DNA from: Desmonostoc muscorum LEGE 12446
Lineage (GTDB): Bacteria; Cyanobacteriota; Cyanobacteriia; Cyanobacteriales; Nostocaceae
Length of the DNA stretch: 64,000 bases
Assembly (NCBI RefSeq): GCF_015207005.2
Contig: NZ_JADEXS020000001.1
Coordinates: 8,269,001 to 8,333,000 of the forward strand
Direction of reading: 5' to 3'
Part shown: piece by piece, positions 44,932-53,443 of the stretch
Position numbering within the stretch: the first letter of the stretch is position 1
Layout: each line of letters begins with the position of its first letter
Position numbers and translations under genes: made by a program
The notes under the pieces: generated by a model
Databases searched by the model: none
Told to the model about the DNA's origin: nothing
Seen by the model: the letters and a program-made list of their open reading frames with translations, nothing else

Positions 44932-47367
44932 ATGACTGGTTATAATTTTTATCTGAAAGTTCAACAGTTTGATAAATTTTGCTCATTTGAATTATCTTGG
45001 GGTGTGGGACAGAATATTGGTGTCACACTCGCATATCCTGAAAATATGACGGCGCTGTACCAAGAATGGCAGCGAATTTATCTCCGGTTTTATAATACTC
45101 AATTGCGAGGAAGGGTAGAAGAAATTGGTAGTTTTACTGCACCTAATGTTGATTGGCACGCGCATTTAGTACAGGCGGAAACACAACTTTTATATGAATT
45201 TCATCACTGGTTACGTAGTGCAGAATTATATGAAATTCGGGCAGCGATCGCCAAAGCTTCCAAAAACAGCGATAATCCCTATATTGATATTTTTATAACT
45301 TGCAATCCTCTAGAGTTAGCACGATTACCGTGGGAAGTCTGGGAAATTGGCACAGAATTTGCTCTTGATTCTAGTAAAATTCGGATTGTTCGCACACCGA
45401 TAAATAGGCGGAAAACAGTAAATAATAATGTTTATAATGCCCGTAAAGCTAAAATTTTAGTAATTTTAGGAGATAAAAGTGGTTTAGATTTTAAAACAGA
45501 AAAATCAGCTGTAAGTTCCCTAGAATCATTAGCTGAAATTACTTTTATTGGCTGGCAACCACACGAAAGCATTACTGAATTAAAAACTAAAATTGTTCAG
45601 GCGATCGCCTCACAGTCTGGTTGGGATATTTTATTCTTTGCAGGTCACAGTAATGAAACAAATTTGACTGGGGGAGAAATAGCGATCGCTCCCAATGTGG
45701 CTTTATTAATTAGTGAGATAGAACAAGCATTAATTACTGCTAAATCAAGAGGATTACAGTTTGCTATTTTTAATTCTTGCAAGGGTTTAAGTATTGCTAA
45801 TAAACTCATTGATTTAGGATTAAGTCAGGTTGCAGTTATGCGCGAACCAATTCACAATCGCGTTGCTGGAGAATTTTTTCTGCAATTTATCCAAGCTTTA
45901 GCTCAATATCAAGATGTCCATCAATCATTATTAGCAGCATCGAAATATCTGAAGTTAGAAAAGAATTTCACTTATCCGAGTGCTTACTTAATTCCCTCTT
46001 TGTTTCGCCATCCAGAAGCAGACTTATTTCGCCTCCAACCTTTTGGTATCAAGCAAGTTTTTCAGAGTTTGAAACCAAATCGTCAAGAAGCGATCGCACT
46101 TTTAGTTGTGTTAATAATTAGTTTACTACAGCCAGTGCAAAGTCTTTTATTACAAGGGCGTGTATTGGTACAGGCTTTCTATCGTCAAATTACCCGTCAA
46201 GTTGCAAATGTTGCAAGTCCGCCGCCAGTTCTCTTGGTGCAAATTGACGAAGAGTCCATTAGAAAAGCCAAAATATCGAATCCTAAGCCGATGAATCGTC
46301 AGTATTTGGCGAGTCTAGTTGATCGACTGACGGCTAATAACGCTAAGGTAATCGGTATTGATTATCTCTTGGATCGGCCTCAAGAGCAAGGCGATCGCAT
46401 TCTTGCCAAATCTATTCAAAGGGCTATATCTTCACCTAACCCGACATTGTTTGTGTTTTCTGCAACTTCTAATGATGACGCATGGCTGAGGGTACTACCT
46501 GAAATTGCTAGTCTTAATTGGAGTTTAGAAGGGGAAATTGACAATTATCCTTGGTATATGGAATTGTTACCCCATGATGATTTTCAATCACAGCCTTGGC
46601 ATTTTGCTAGCTTATTAGCTCTTGGGCATCAATTACAAGAAATTCCTAACGCGCCGCAGCCAAAAAAAGACAGTAAAATAGACTTTTTTCAAAAGATTAA
46701 TGATTTTTTAAAAGATAGTAATAAAGCTAATAAAACAATTTTAAAATCAGAGCGATCGCACCTGCAATTAGTTACAGCTTTGAGTTATTCAATCAAGCAA
46801 AGTTGGTTACACCCAATCATTGACTTTTCTATTCCCCCTCATCAGGTATATCATTCCATTCCTGCCTGGAAATTATTAGAAAATCGAGATATTCCTCAAA
46901 GCTTACAACAGCAAATTGTCATTATTGCACCGGGAGGATATCACGAAGCTGGGATTGTGAAAGATGGTGATGATACTTTTCAAGATTCACAGTCACCACC
47001 AGCTATCAAATACTGGCGAAATCAACAAAATCCCATTAACAAAAGCAAAGTGTTTACAGGCGGTGAATATCACGCTTACATAGTGCATCATTTCCTGACG
47101 CAGAGATTAGTTGTGCCAATTCCCGATTTATGGATGATTGGGATAGCAATATTGCTAGGCAAAACTATATATTTACTGCAACCAAGAAAGCAGTATTCTG
47201 CATTGCAATGGTTAATATTGCCCAGTATTATTACAGGGTTGTATGGACTGGTTAGCTTACAATTTTACATTTGGTCAGCTGCAATGCTATTACCTTGGTT
47301 TTTACCAACAGTAGCATTGTGGTATTACGTTTTACCTACTGTTTTCAAAAGGAAAAGTCATGAATAA
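44932..47367 (+). CDS. CHAT-like/CHASE2 membrane protein
   Basis: The 811-residue protein has an N-terminal region with a CHAT-like fold (about 90-370). CNPLELARLPWEVWE is followed by a candidate dyad of His239 (LFFAGHSNET) and Cys283 (AIFNSCKGLS). A membrane segment follows (about 386-408). Then comes a CHASE2 sensor domain (about 425-690: VLLVQIDEESIRKAKIS, NAKVIGIDYLLDRP, VIIAPGGY), and three C-terminal membrane helices (about 715-805). CHASE2 is an extracytoplasmic sensor. The layout suggests a cytoplasmic protease-like output coupled to an envelope signal (inference). It overlaps the DUF928-like gene by eight bases, so the two are co-translated. Confidence 0.85.
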   Translation: MTGYNFYLKVQQFDKFCSFELSWGVGQNIGVTLAYPENMTALYQEWQRIYLRFYNTQLRGRVEEIGSFTAPNVDWHAHLVQAETQLLYEFHHWLRSAELYEIRAAIAKASKNSDNPYIDIFITCNPLELARLPWEVWEIGTEFALDSSKIRIVRTPINRRKTVNNNVYNARKAKILVILGDKSGLDFKTEKSAVSSLESLAEITFIGWQPHESITELKTKIVQAIASQSGWDILFFAGHSNETNLTGGEIAIAPNVALLISEIEQALITAKSRGLQFAIFNSCKGLSIANKLIDLGLSQVAVMREPIHNRVAGEFFLQFIQALAQYQDVHQSLLAASKYLKLEKNFTYPSAYLIPSLFRHPEADLFRLQPFGIKQVFQSLKPNRQEAIALLVVLIISLLQPVQSLLLQGRVLVQAFYRQITRQVANVASPPPVLLVQIDEESIRKAKISNPKPMNRQYLASLVDRLTANNAKVIGIDYLLDRPQEQGDRILAKSIQRAISSPNPTLFVFSATSNDDAWLRVLPEIASLNWSLEGEIDNYPWYMELLPHDDFQSQPWHFASLLALGHQLQEIPNAPQPKKDSKIDFFQKINDFLKDSNKANKTILKSERSHLQLVTALSYSIKQSWLHPIIDFSIPPHQVYHSIPAWKLLENRDIPQSLQQQIVIIAPGGYHEAGIVKDGDDTFQDSQSPPAIKYWRNQQNPINKSKVFTGGEYHAYIVHHFLTQRLVVPIPDLWMIGIAILLGKTIYLLQPRKQYSALQWLILPSIITGLYGLVSLQFYIWSAAMLLPWFLPTVALWYYVLPTVFKRKSHE

Positions 47368-48028
47368 ACTTTTATTACATACTTTGGTGCTATCAACGAT
47401 CGCTTTGAGTAATGCACCTGTTCTATCTAATCAAGTGACACCTCCTAAAAAAAGTTCCATACAACAAACTTTTTCTTGGACAAATATTTCCCGAATTATT
47501 TTTAGTAAGAAACCTCCTGTAGAACCGCGTAAAGGTGGTTCTCGTCCTACTGATAATGTCTGCATGGTTTCTCCAGATGCACCCGATAAACTTAGAATTG
47601 TTTGGAGCGATCGCCCCTTATTTATTTGGAAAGGTCAAGCGCAAACAATAGCAGTGCGTTCAATCAATAGTGAGCAAGATTTATGGAATCAACCAGTAAC
47701 AGAAACTCAGAATATAACTTATGCAGGTAAACCATTGCAACCAGGTGAAACTTATAAATGGGTGGTCAATTCATCGAAGTTCGTCCCATTTCAAATCATG
47801 GAGACACAACAGCGCGATCGCATTACCGCAGAATTGAAGACTTTAGAAAATCAACTGCAAGCACAAGGAGCAGATATTGAGGCGATCGCCCTTGCTAAAG
47901 CCAAGTACTTTGCTGATTCTAACCTGTGGTCAGATGCCTTACAGCAAGCTTATTCTGTGCCATTACGCTCAGATGAATTGCAGAAGATGATCAAAAATAT
48001 CGATAACTTGTGTGACGTACCGAAATAA
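47360..48028 (+). CDS. DUF928-like secreted protein
   Basis: The 222-residue protein has a signal peptide (about 1-22, LLLHTLVLSTIALSNAPVL). A conserved-looking mature region follows: PRKGGSRPTDNVCMVSPD (about 56-73), LRIVWSDRPLFIWKGQ (about 78-93), LQPGETYKWVV, then an alpha-helical C-terminus (LENQLQAQGADIEAIALAKA, YFADSNLWSDALQQAY). This matches DUF928 proteins as I know them, which accompany CHASE2 genes in cyanobacteria. Its ATG overlaps the end of the CHASE2 gene. Role unknown; a periplasmic ligand or partner for CHASE2 is plausible. Confidence 0.75.
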   Translation: MNKLLLHTLVLSTIALSNAPVLSNQVTPPKKSSIQQTFSWTNISRIIFSKKPPVEPRKGGSRPTDNVCMVSPDAPDKLRIVWSDRPLFIWKGQAQTIAVRSINSEQDLWNQPVTETQNITYAGKPLQPGETYKWVVNSSKFVPFQIMETQQRDRITAELKTLENQLQAQGADIEAIALAKAKYFADSNLWSDALQQAYSVPLRSDELQKMIKNIDNLCDVPK

Positions 48029-48070
48029 AAGGGTAATAATTCGGCAACTCGTTAGCAAATAGCTCTGATT

Positions 48071-48100
48071 TTGCATAACCTCTGAACACTCAGAGATATA
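48071..48100 (+). promoter_or_regulatory. Shared upstream element, copy B
   Basis: TTGCATAACCTCTGAACACT then CAGAGATATA. TTGCAT and GATATA are 18 bases apart; CTCTGA and TCAGAG form an inverted repeat inside. It lies about 57 bases before the small TPR gene at 48157. Confidence 0.5.
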
Positions 48101-48156
48101 TACCTGTGAGCAGCAAGAAAACCTCTGCAATATTTAAGATTTTAGGAGATACAACA

Positions 48157-48663
48157 ATGAAAGGTTTGAAATTAGCAGCAGCAATTCTAGTATTTGGAAC
48201 ACTGACTTTTACACCCAAGGCTGAAGCTAAAAGCTTGTTCAGCACTCGACAAGTCATAGCACAAGTTCCCAACTCGCAAACTGAAAATCAGAATGATACC
48301 GAAACATACTTTAAACGGGGTTTTAAGCGGATAGAATCAAAAGATTATCGAGGAGCAATTGAAGATTTTAACCAAATCCTGAAGATTGAACCTAAAAATG
48401 CTTATGCCTACCTTGGTAGAGGATTAGGTAATTTTGGTTTGGATGAATATCAAGCAGCAAAGACAGATTTTGATCAAGCTTTGGAAATTACTCCCGATAT
48501 TCCCTATGCCTATTATTTCCGAGGTTTGACAAACTTTGCTTTAAAAGACAAACAAGGAGCGATCGCTGATTTACAGAAAGCATTCACACTGTTTAAACAA
48601 GAGGGGAATCAGGAATTCGCCCAAAAAGCCACCGATGCAATTGAGAAGATACAAGAGAGTTAA
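48157..48663 (+). CDS. Small secreted TPR protein
   Basis: From the ATG at 48157, preceded by TTAGGAGATACAAC, the protein is 168 residues. A GTG at 48106 would add 17 residues but lies next to the putative promoter. A signal peptide (LKLAAAILVFGTLTFTPKAE, cleavage near AEAKS) is followed by three TPRs of 34 residues (about 50-150: YFKRGFKRIESKDYRGAIED, AYAYLGRGLGNFGLDEYQAA, PYAYYFRGLTNFALKDKQGA). It has no CHAT domain. It sits between the CHASE2/DUF928 pair and a TPR-CHAT gene and shares their upstream element, so it is probably an adaptor of the same system. Confidence 0.85.
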   Translation: MKGLKLAAAILVFGTLTFTPKAEAKSLFSTRQVIAQVPNSQTENQNDTETYFKRGFKRIESKDYRGAIEDFNQILKIEPKNAYAYLGRGLGNFGLDEYQAAKTDFDQALEITPDIPYAYYFRGLTNFALKDKQGAIADLQKAFTLFKQEGNQEFAQKATDAIEKIQES

Positions 48664-48741
48664 ACCCCATTACATAATTGTGACAACCTATGCAGCAACC
48701 GGGTTTTGCAATTTTTTGTTCGTAAAATCCGGTTTTTATTG

Positions 48742-48769
48742 AAATATCCTCTGAAAACTTAGAGATATA
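48742..48769 (+). promoter_or_regulatory. Shared upstream element, copy C
   Basis: TGAAATATCCTCTGAAAACT then TAGAGATATA. TTGAAA and GATATA are 19 bases apart; CCTCT and AGAG form the inner inverted repeat. It lies about 33 bases before the TPR-CHAT start at 48802. Confidence 0.5.
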
Positions 48770-48801
48770 CACCACTGAGTCAGTCTGCTGAGAATTCGTC
48801 T

Positions 48802-51800
48802 ATGCGCCACCGCCTGAAATACCTTACCGTTGCTACAGTCCTATTTCCCCTTGTTACCTTGTCACCTTGTCTCCCACTCTCCTCTCCCTTAGTGGTGCAG
48901 GCGCAAACGACACAACAGCCTAGTGCTGAAGCTTTGCAATTATTGCAAATTGGTATTCAACAATATAAGAATGGTACGTTACAAGAAGCATTACAAACAT
49001 TTCAAAAATTACTTCCCATTCTCAGAACAAATGGCAACGGAAAGATAGAAGCAATGACTCTTAACGTTATTGGGAGAATTTACGTAAATTTAGGACAGTA
49101 TCCCCAAGCTTTGACAGCTTGTCAGCAAGCTTTAACTTTGGCTAAACAAATTGGAGAAAAGGCAGAAGAAGGTGCTTCTCTTAATAATATTGGCAATATT
49201 TATAATAGTTGGGGACAATCTGCCAAAGCTTTAGAGTTTTATCAGCAAGCCTTAACCATTAGCAAACAAATCGATGACAAACTATTTGAAGGGCTAAGTT
49301 TGAACAATATTGGCACAGTTTACTCCAGTTGGGGAGAGTATGCCAAAGCCTTGGAATTTTATCAGCAAGCTTTAGTCATTTACAAACAAGTTGGCAACAA
49401 AATGGAGGAAGCAACAACCTTCAATAATATTGGCAAGATTTATAATGGTTTGGGAGAGTATGCCAAAGCTTTGGAAGCTTATCAGCAAGCTTTAGCTATT
49501 GTTAAGCAAGCCAGTAACAAAGTAGGGGAAGCTTCAACCCTTAACAATATTGGATTGACTTACAATAGCCAGGGAAATTACACCAAAGCCTTGGAATTGC
49601 ATCAGCAAGCTTTAGCTATTCTCCAACAACTTGCCAATAAACAGGAAGAAGCAACAACTCTCAACGCTATTGGATTGGCTTACAACAAACAAGGGCAATA
49701 TGTAAAAGCCTTGGAATTACATCAGCAGGCTTTAAGTATTTTCAAACAAATCGGTAACAAATGGGGAGAAGCAGCAACTCTCAATAATATTGGAGATGTT
49801 TACCGTAATTTGGGAGAGTATACCAAAGCTTTAGGATTGTTTCAGCAAGCTTCAGCTATTTTCAAACAAATTGCTGATCAAGCGGGTGAAGGAACAACTC
49901 TCAACAACATTGCCTTTGTTTACAATAATCAAGGACAGTACGCCAAAGCTTTGGCAGCTTATCAGCAAGCTTTAGCTATTCGCAAACAAATCAATCAAAA
50001 AGCGTTGGTAGGAGAAAGCCTCAATAATATTGGCTCTGTTTACGACAATTTGGGGCAGTACGATCAAGCATTGAAGTTTTATCAGCAAGCTTTAGCTATT
50101 CTCCAACAAATTGGTAGCAAAGCAGGTGAAGGTAAAACTTTGAACAACATTGCCTTTATTTATAACAATTCTGAACAGTATGATAAAGCATTGAAGTTTT
50201 ATCAGGAATCTTTAACTATTCTCCAACAAATTGGTGACAAAGCAGGCGAAGGCAAAACTCTCCATAATATTGGAGAAGTTTATCAAAGGCAAAGACAATA
50301 TACAAAAGCCTTGAACATCTATCAGCAAGCTTTAACTATTTTTAAACAAATCGGCGATCAAGCGGGTGAAAGCATAACTCTTAATAATATTGGTGGGGTT
50401 TATTACAACCAGGGAGAGTATGCCAAAGCTTTGGAATTCCATCAGGAAGCTTTAGTAATTGTCAAACAAGTCGGTGATAAAGCGGCAGAAGGAACATATC
50501 TTAATAATATTGGTTCAGCTTACGATAACTTAGGACAATATGAAAATGCTGAAAAAACGCTATTTACTGCAATTGAGATTTGGGAGGATTTGCGAAAGAA
50601 TGGATTAACTGATGCTCAGAAAATTTCCATCTTTGAAAAACAAGCCGAAACCTACCGCTTTCTGCAAAAAGCGTTAATTGCCCAGAATAAAATTAATTCT
50701 GCACTAGAAGTGAGCGATCGCGCTAAAGCCAGAGCCTTTATTGAGTTATTAGCATCAAAGCAATTAGAGAAACCAAATACTCAATTAAATACCCAACCTC
50801 TGACACTCCCACAAATCCAAAACATTGCCAAAGTGCAAAACGCAACCCTCGTACAATATTCAACTATAGGGGACGAAGCACTTGACATTTGGGTAATCAA
50901 ACCTACAGGTAAAATTGCCTTTGAGAAAGTTGACTTGAAAAAATCTCTAGATACTTCTCTGGAAGAATTGGTGACTGTTAGCCGTCAATCTATAGGTGCA
51001 AGAACTAGAGGTATCAAAGTCGAGCCTACAGGTGGGGGTAATCAAAGCAAACGGTTACAAAAACTCTATGAAATACTGATTAAACCTATCGCATCATATC
51101 TTCCCACAGATCCTAATGCCCGTGTGATCTTCATCCCCCAAAACTCACTGTTTCTCGTTCCCTTCCCCGCACTACAAGATGAAGAAGGCAAATACTTAAT
51201 CGAAAAACATACTATTCTGACTGCGCCTGCAATTCAAGTTTTGGAGTTTACCCGCCAGCAAAGAGTAGGGAATAGGGAATTGGGAGTGGGGAGTAGGGAA
51301 GTTTTAGTGGTTGGTAATCCTACCACAGCTAAGATTCCCATCACCAACGAAAATTTAATACCTCTTGCTGGTGCAGAATTTGAAGCAGTTCAGATTGCAG
51401 ATTTGTTCAAAACGCAAGCGATTATAGGTAGCAAAGCCACAGAAACAGCAATTGTCCAGAAAATGAGCAAAGCCAGGATTATCCATTTTGCTACTCATGG
51501 CTTACTTGATGATTTTAAAGGATTTGGGGTACCAGGTGCGATCGCTCTTGCTCCTTCGCCTAAAGACGACGGTTTCCTAACATCAGGCGAAATTTTGGAC
51601 ATGAAACTCAACGCCGAACTCGTGGTTCTCAGTGCTTGCAATACCGGAGGTGGGAATATTACAGGCGATGGTGTCATTGGCTTATCGCGTTCTTTGATTA
51701 CAGCCGGAGTTCCTAGCGTCATCGTATCTCTATGGTCTGTAGATGATAAATCCACCGCCTCATTGATGAGTGAATTTTATCGCAACCTCCAGCAAAATCC

Positions 51801-51903
51801 TGATAAAGCTGTCGCGCTAAGACAAGCAATGCTGACAACAAAAAAACTATATTCCAATCCTCTCGATTGGGCTGCATTTACTCTCATAGGCGAATCTGAT
51901 TAA
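48802..51903 (+). CDS. Secreted TPR-CHAT protease, 14 TPRs
   Basis: The 1033-residue protein has a signal peptide (about 1-37) and about 14 TPRs of 40 residues (about 45-590). These are more divergent from each other than those at 42361. A linker (KISIFEKQAETYRFLQKALI, SDRAKARAFIELLASK) leads to a CHAT domain. The catalytic dyad is His899 (FATHGLLDD) and Cys946 (LSACNTG). Oddity: between the first CHAT strands a heptamer repeat array is inserted in frame, giving VGNRELGVGSRE at about residues 821-832. Paralogues have only KVTGKD there. Probably periplasmic or surface-exposed, regulated by TPR-bound partner. Confidence 0.9.
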   Translation: MRHRLKYLTVATVLFPLVTLSPCLPLSSPLVVQAQTTQQPSAEALQLLQIGIQQYKNGTLQEALQTFQKLLPILRTNGNGKIEAMTLNVIGRIYVNLGQYPQALTACQQALTLAKQIGEKAEEGASLNNIGNIYNSWGQSAKALEFYQQALTISKQIDDKLFEGLSLNNIGTVYSSWGEYAKALEFYQQALVIYKQVGNKMEEATTFNNIGKIYNGLGEYAKALEAYQQALAIVKQASNKVGEASTLNNIGLTYNSQGNYTKALELHQQALAILQQLANKQEEATTLNAIGLAYNKQGQYVKALELHQQALSIFKQIGNKWGEAATLNNIGDVYRNLGEYTKALGLFQQASAIFKQIADQAGEGTTLNNIAFVYNNQGQYAKALAAYQQALAIRKQINQKALVGESLNNIGSVYDNLGQYDQALKFYQQALAILQQIGSKAGEGKTLNNIAFIYNNSEQYDKALKFYQESLTILQQIGDKAGEGKTLHNIGEVYQRQRQYTKALNIYQQALTIFKQIGDQAGESITLNNIGGVYYNQGEYAKALEFHQEALVIVKQVGDKAAEGTYLNNIGSAYDNLGQYENAEKTLFTAIEIWEDLRKNGLTDAQKISIFEKQAETYRFLQKALIAQNKINSALEVSDRAKARAFIELLASKQLEKPNTQLNTQPLTLPQIQNIAKVQNATLVQYSTIGDEALDIWVIKPTGKIAFEKVDLKKSLDTSLEELVTVSRQSIGARTRGIKVEPTGGGNQSKRLQKLYEILIKPIASYLPTDPNARVIFIPQNSLFLVPFPALQDEEGKYLIEKHTILTAPAIQVLEFTRQQRVGNRELGVGSREVLVVGNPTTAKIPITNENLIPLAGAEFEAVQIADLFKTQAIIGSKATETAIVQKMSKARIIHFATHGLLDDFKGFGVPGAIALAPSPKDDGFLTSGEILDMKLNAELVVLSACNTGGGNITGDGVIGLSRSLITAGVPSVIVSLWSVDDKSTASLMSEFYRNLQQNPDKAVALRQAMLTTKKLYSNPLDWAAFTLIGESD
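51264..51300. repeat. STRR heptamers in frame inside a CHAT domain
   Basis: About five 7-mers (TAGGGAA, TTGGGAG, TGGGGAG, TAGGGAA) are embedded in the coding sequence. They are the same type as the intergenic STRR arrays and keep the frame. Confidence 0.8.
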
Positions 51904-51918
51904 CTCAATAACCTCTCT

Positions 51919-51967
51919 GCGCGACGCCAGATGCTTCAAGTCGGGAAACCCGCCCAACGCACTGGCT
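51919..51967. repeat. Small dispersed repeat between CHAT genes
   Basis: A GC-rich cassette (GCGCGACGCCAGATGCTTCA...CCCAACGCACTGGC) lies in the 100-base gap. It contains CGGG/CCCG inverted arms and is unrelated to the promoter-like elements upstream of other CHAT genes. Confidence 0.5.
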
Positions 51968-52003
51968 CCTCTGCGCCTCTGCGTGATAAATTCCTTCAAT
52001 AAT

Positions 52004-53443
52004 ATGCAAAAACAATCAATTTTTCAAATCACCTCAATTAGCCTAATTATCTTAGCAACTATTTCCTTGTCTAATCTAGCCAAACATCCCAAACTTTTGG
52101 CACAAACAACATTAGAAACTCAAACATCAACTTATCATCAATTACAAAAAATTCTCATCTCTCAAAACAAATATCAAGCAGCCTTAGAAGTTTCTGAACG
52201 CAGCCGTAATCGGACATTAGTAAACTTATTAGCGCAGCAATTATCAATATCAGAAGTTAATCCGCCAAATACCGAGCGAATTAAACAAGTAGCTAAACAA
52301 CAAAATGCCACACTTGTGCAATATTCCATCATGAATGATGAAGTGATTCTTGATGGTAAAAAACAAACTAAAGAATCAGAATTGTATATTTGGGTGATTA
52401 AACCTACAGGTGATATCGCCTTTCGTAGCGTTGATCTTAAACCATTATGGCAGAAAGAGAAAACATCTTTAGGTGATTTAATTAAGGATAGTCGTCAGTT
52501 TCATGATTTCCGAGAAAGAAATCTCAAAGGTGGTATTCAGACTTTTCCTAACAAAAATAATAACTCAAACAACCAATTACAAACGCTACATCAACTGTTA
52601 ATTAAACCCATTGTAGACCTTTTACCAACTCAACCCGATGAACACATTATATTTATCCCACAAGGTGAATTATTCCTCGTACCTTTTGCAGCCCTGCAAG
52701 ATGCCAAGGGTAAATACTTGATTGAAAAACATACCATCGCCATTGCACCCTCAATTCAAGCATTGGATTTACTGTATCAGCGTCAGACTTTACGTAGAAC
52801 ATCTCCAGAGGACGTGTTAATCGTCGGTAATCCTACCATGCCTAGTACTTCTCTGAAGCCTGGTGAACCTCCACACAAACTATCGCAACTACCAGGCGCA
52901 GAACAGGAAGCAAAAGATATTGCAAGTATATTGAACACCCAAGCACTCACTGGTGATGCAGCCACAGAAACCACCGTAGTGCAAAAAATGCCCCAAGCCA
53001 GAATTATTCACCTAGCAACATGTCCTGACTCATTAGGAACACCTTACGGACTCGCACTTGCGCCATCAGCACAAGACGATGGCTGGCTAACATCTGAAGA
53101 AATTCTGAACTTGAAATTAAAAGCTGATTTAGTTGTGCTGAGTGCAAGTGATACAGCATTAGGCAAAATTACTGCTGATGGTGTGATTGGCTTATCTCGT
53201 TCTTTCTTCGCCGCAGGAGTTTCCAGTGTGATTGGTTCTTTATGGATTGTATCAGATCGGGAGACGGCATTTTTGATGACAGAGTTTCATCAAAAACTCA
53301 CTGAAAACCCAGACAAAGCAGTTGCCTTGCGTCATGCGATGCTAGAAACTAAGAAAAAATACCCAAATCCCAGAGATTGGGCAAGTTTTACTCTCATTGG
53401 TTTGCAGGGCTATTTCATTCTAAATGTAGACGCAATATGGTAG
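52004..53443 (+). CDS. CHAT-domain protein lacking both catalytic residues
   Basis: From the ATG at 52004 (a GTG at 51983 is less likely) the protein is 479 residues. A signal-like N-terminus (about 1-32) is followed by the linker seen before other CHAT domains (LQKILISQNKYQAALEVSER) and a CHAT domain, with no TPR array. At the His position the sequence is LATCPDSLG (Cys340 where paralogues have His), and at the Cys position it is LSASDTALG (Ser382 where paralogues have Cys). The fold motifs around them are kept (ADGVIGLSRSF, SLWIVSD). It is therefore a pseudo-protease candidate. Its last 13 residues (QGYFILNVDAIW) come from the inserted ISAs1 element; before insertion it would have ended FTLIGLL. 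Confidence 0.85.
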   Translation: MQKQSIFQITSISLIILATISLSNLAKHPKLLAQTTLETQTSTYHQLQKILISQNKYQAALEVSERSRNRTLVNLLAQQLSISEVNPPNTERIKQVAKQQNATLVQYSIMNDEVILDGKKQTKESELYIWVIKPTGDIAFRSVDLKPLWQKEKTSLGDLIKDSRQFHDFRERNLKGGIQTFPNKNNNSNNQLQTLHQLLIKPIVDLLPTQPDEHIIFIPQGELFLVPFAALQDAKGKYLIEKHTIAIAPSIQALDLLYQRQTLRRTSPEDVLIVGNPTMPSTSLKPGEPPHKLSQLPGAEQEAKDIASILNTQALTGDAATETTVVQKMPQARIIHLATCPDSLGTPYGLALAPSAQDDGWLTSEEILNLKLKADLVVLSASDTALGKITADGVIGLSRSFFAAGVSSVIGSLWIVSDRETAFLMTEFHQKLTENPDKAVALRHAMLETKKKYPNPRDWASFTLIGLQGYFILNVDAIW

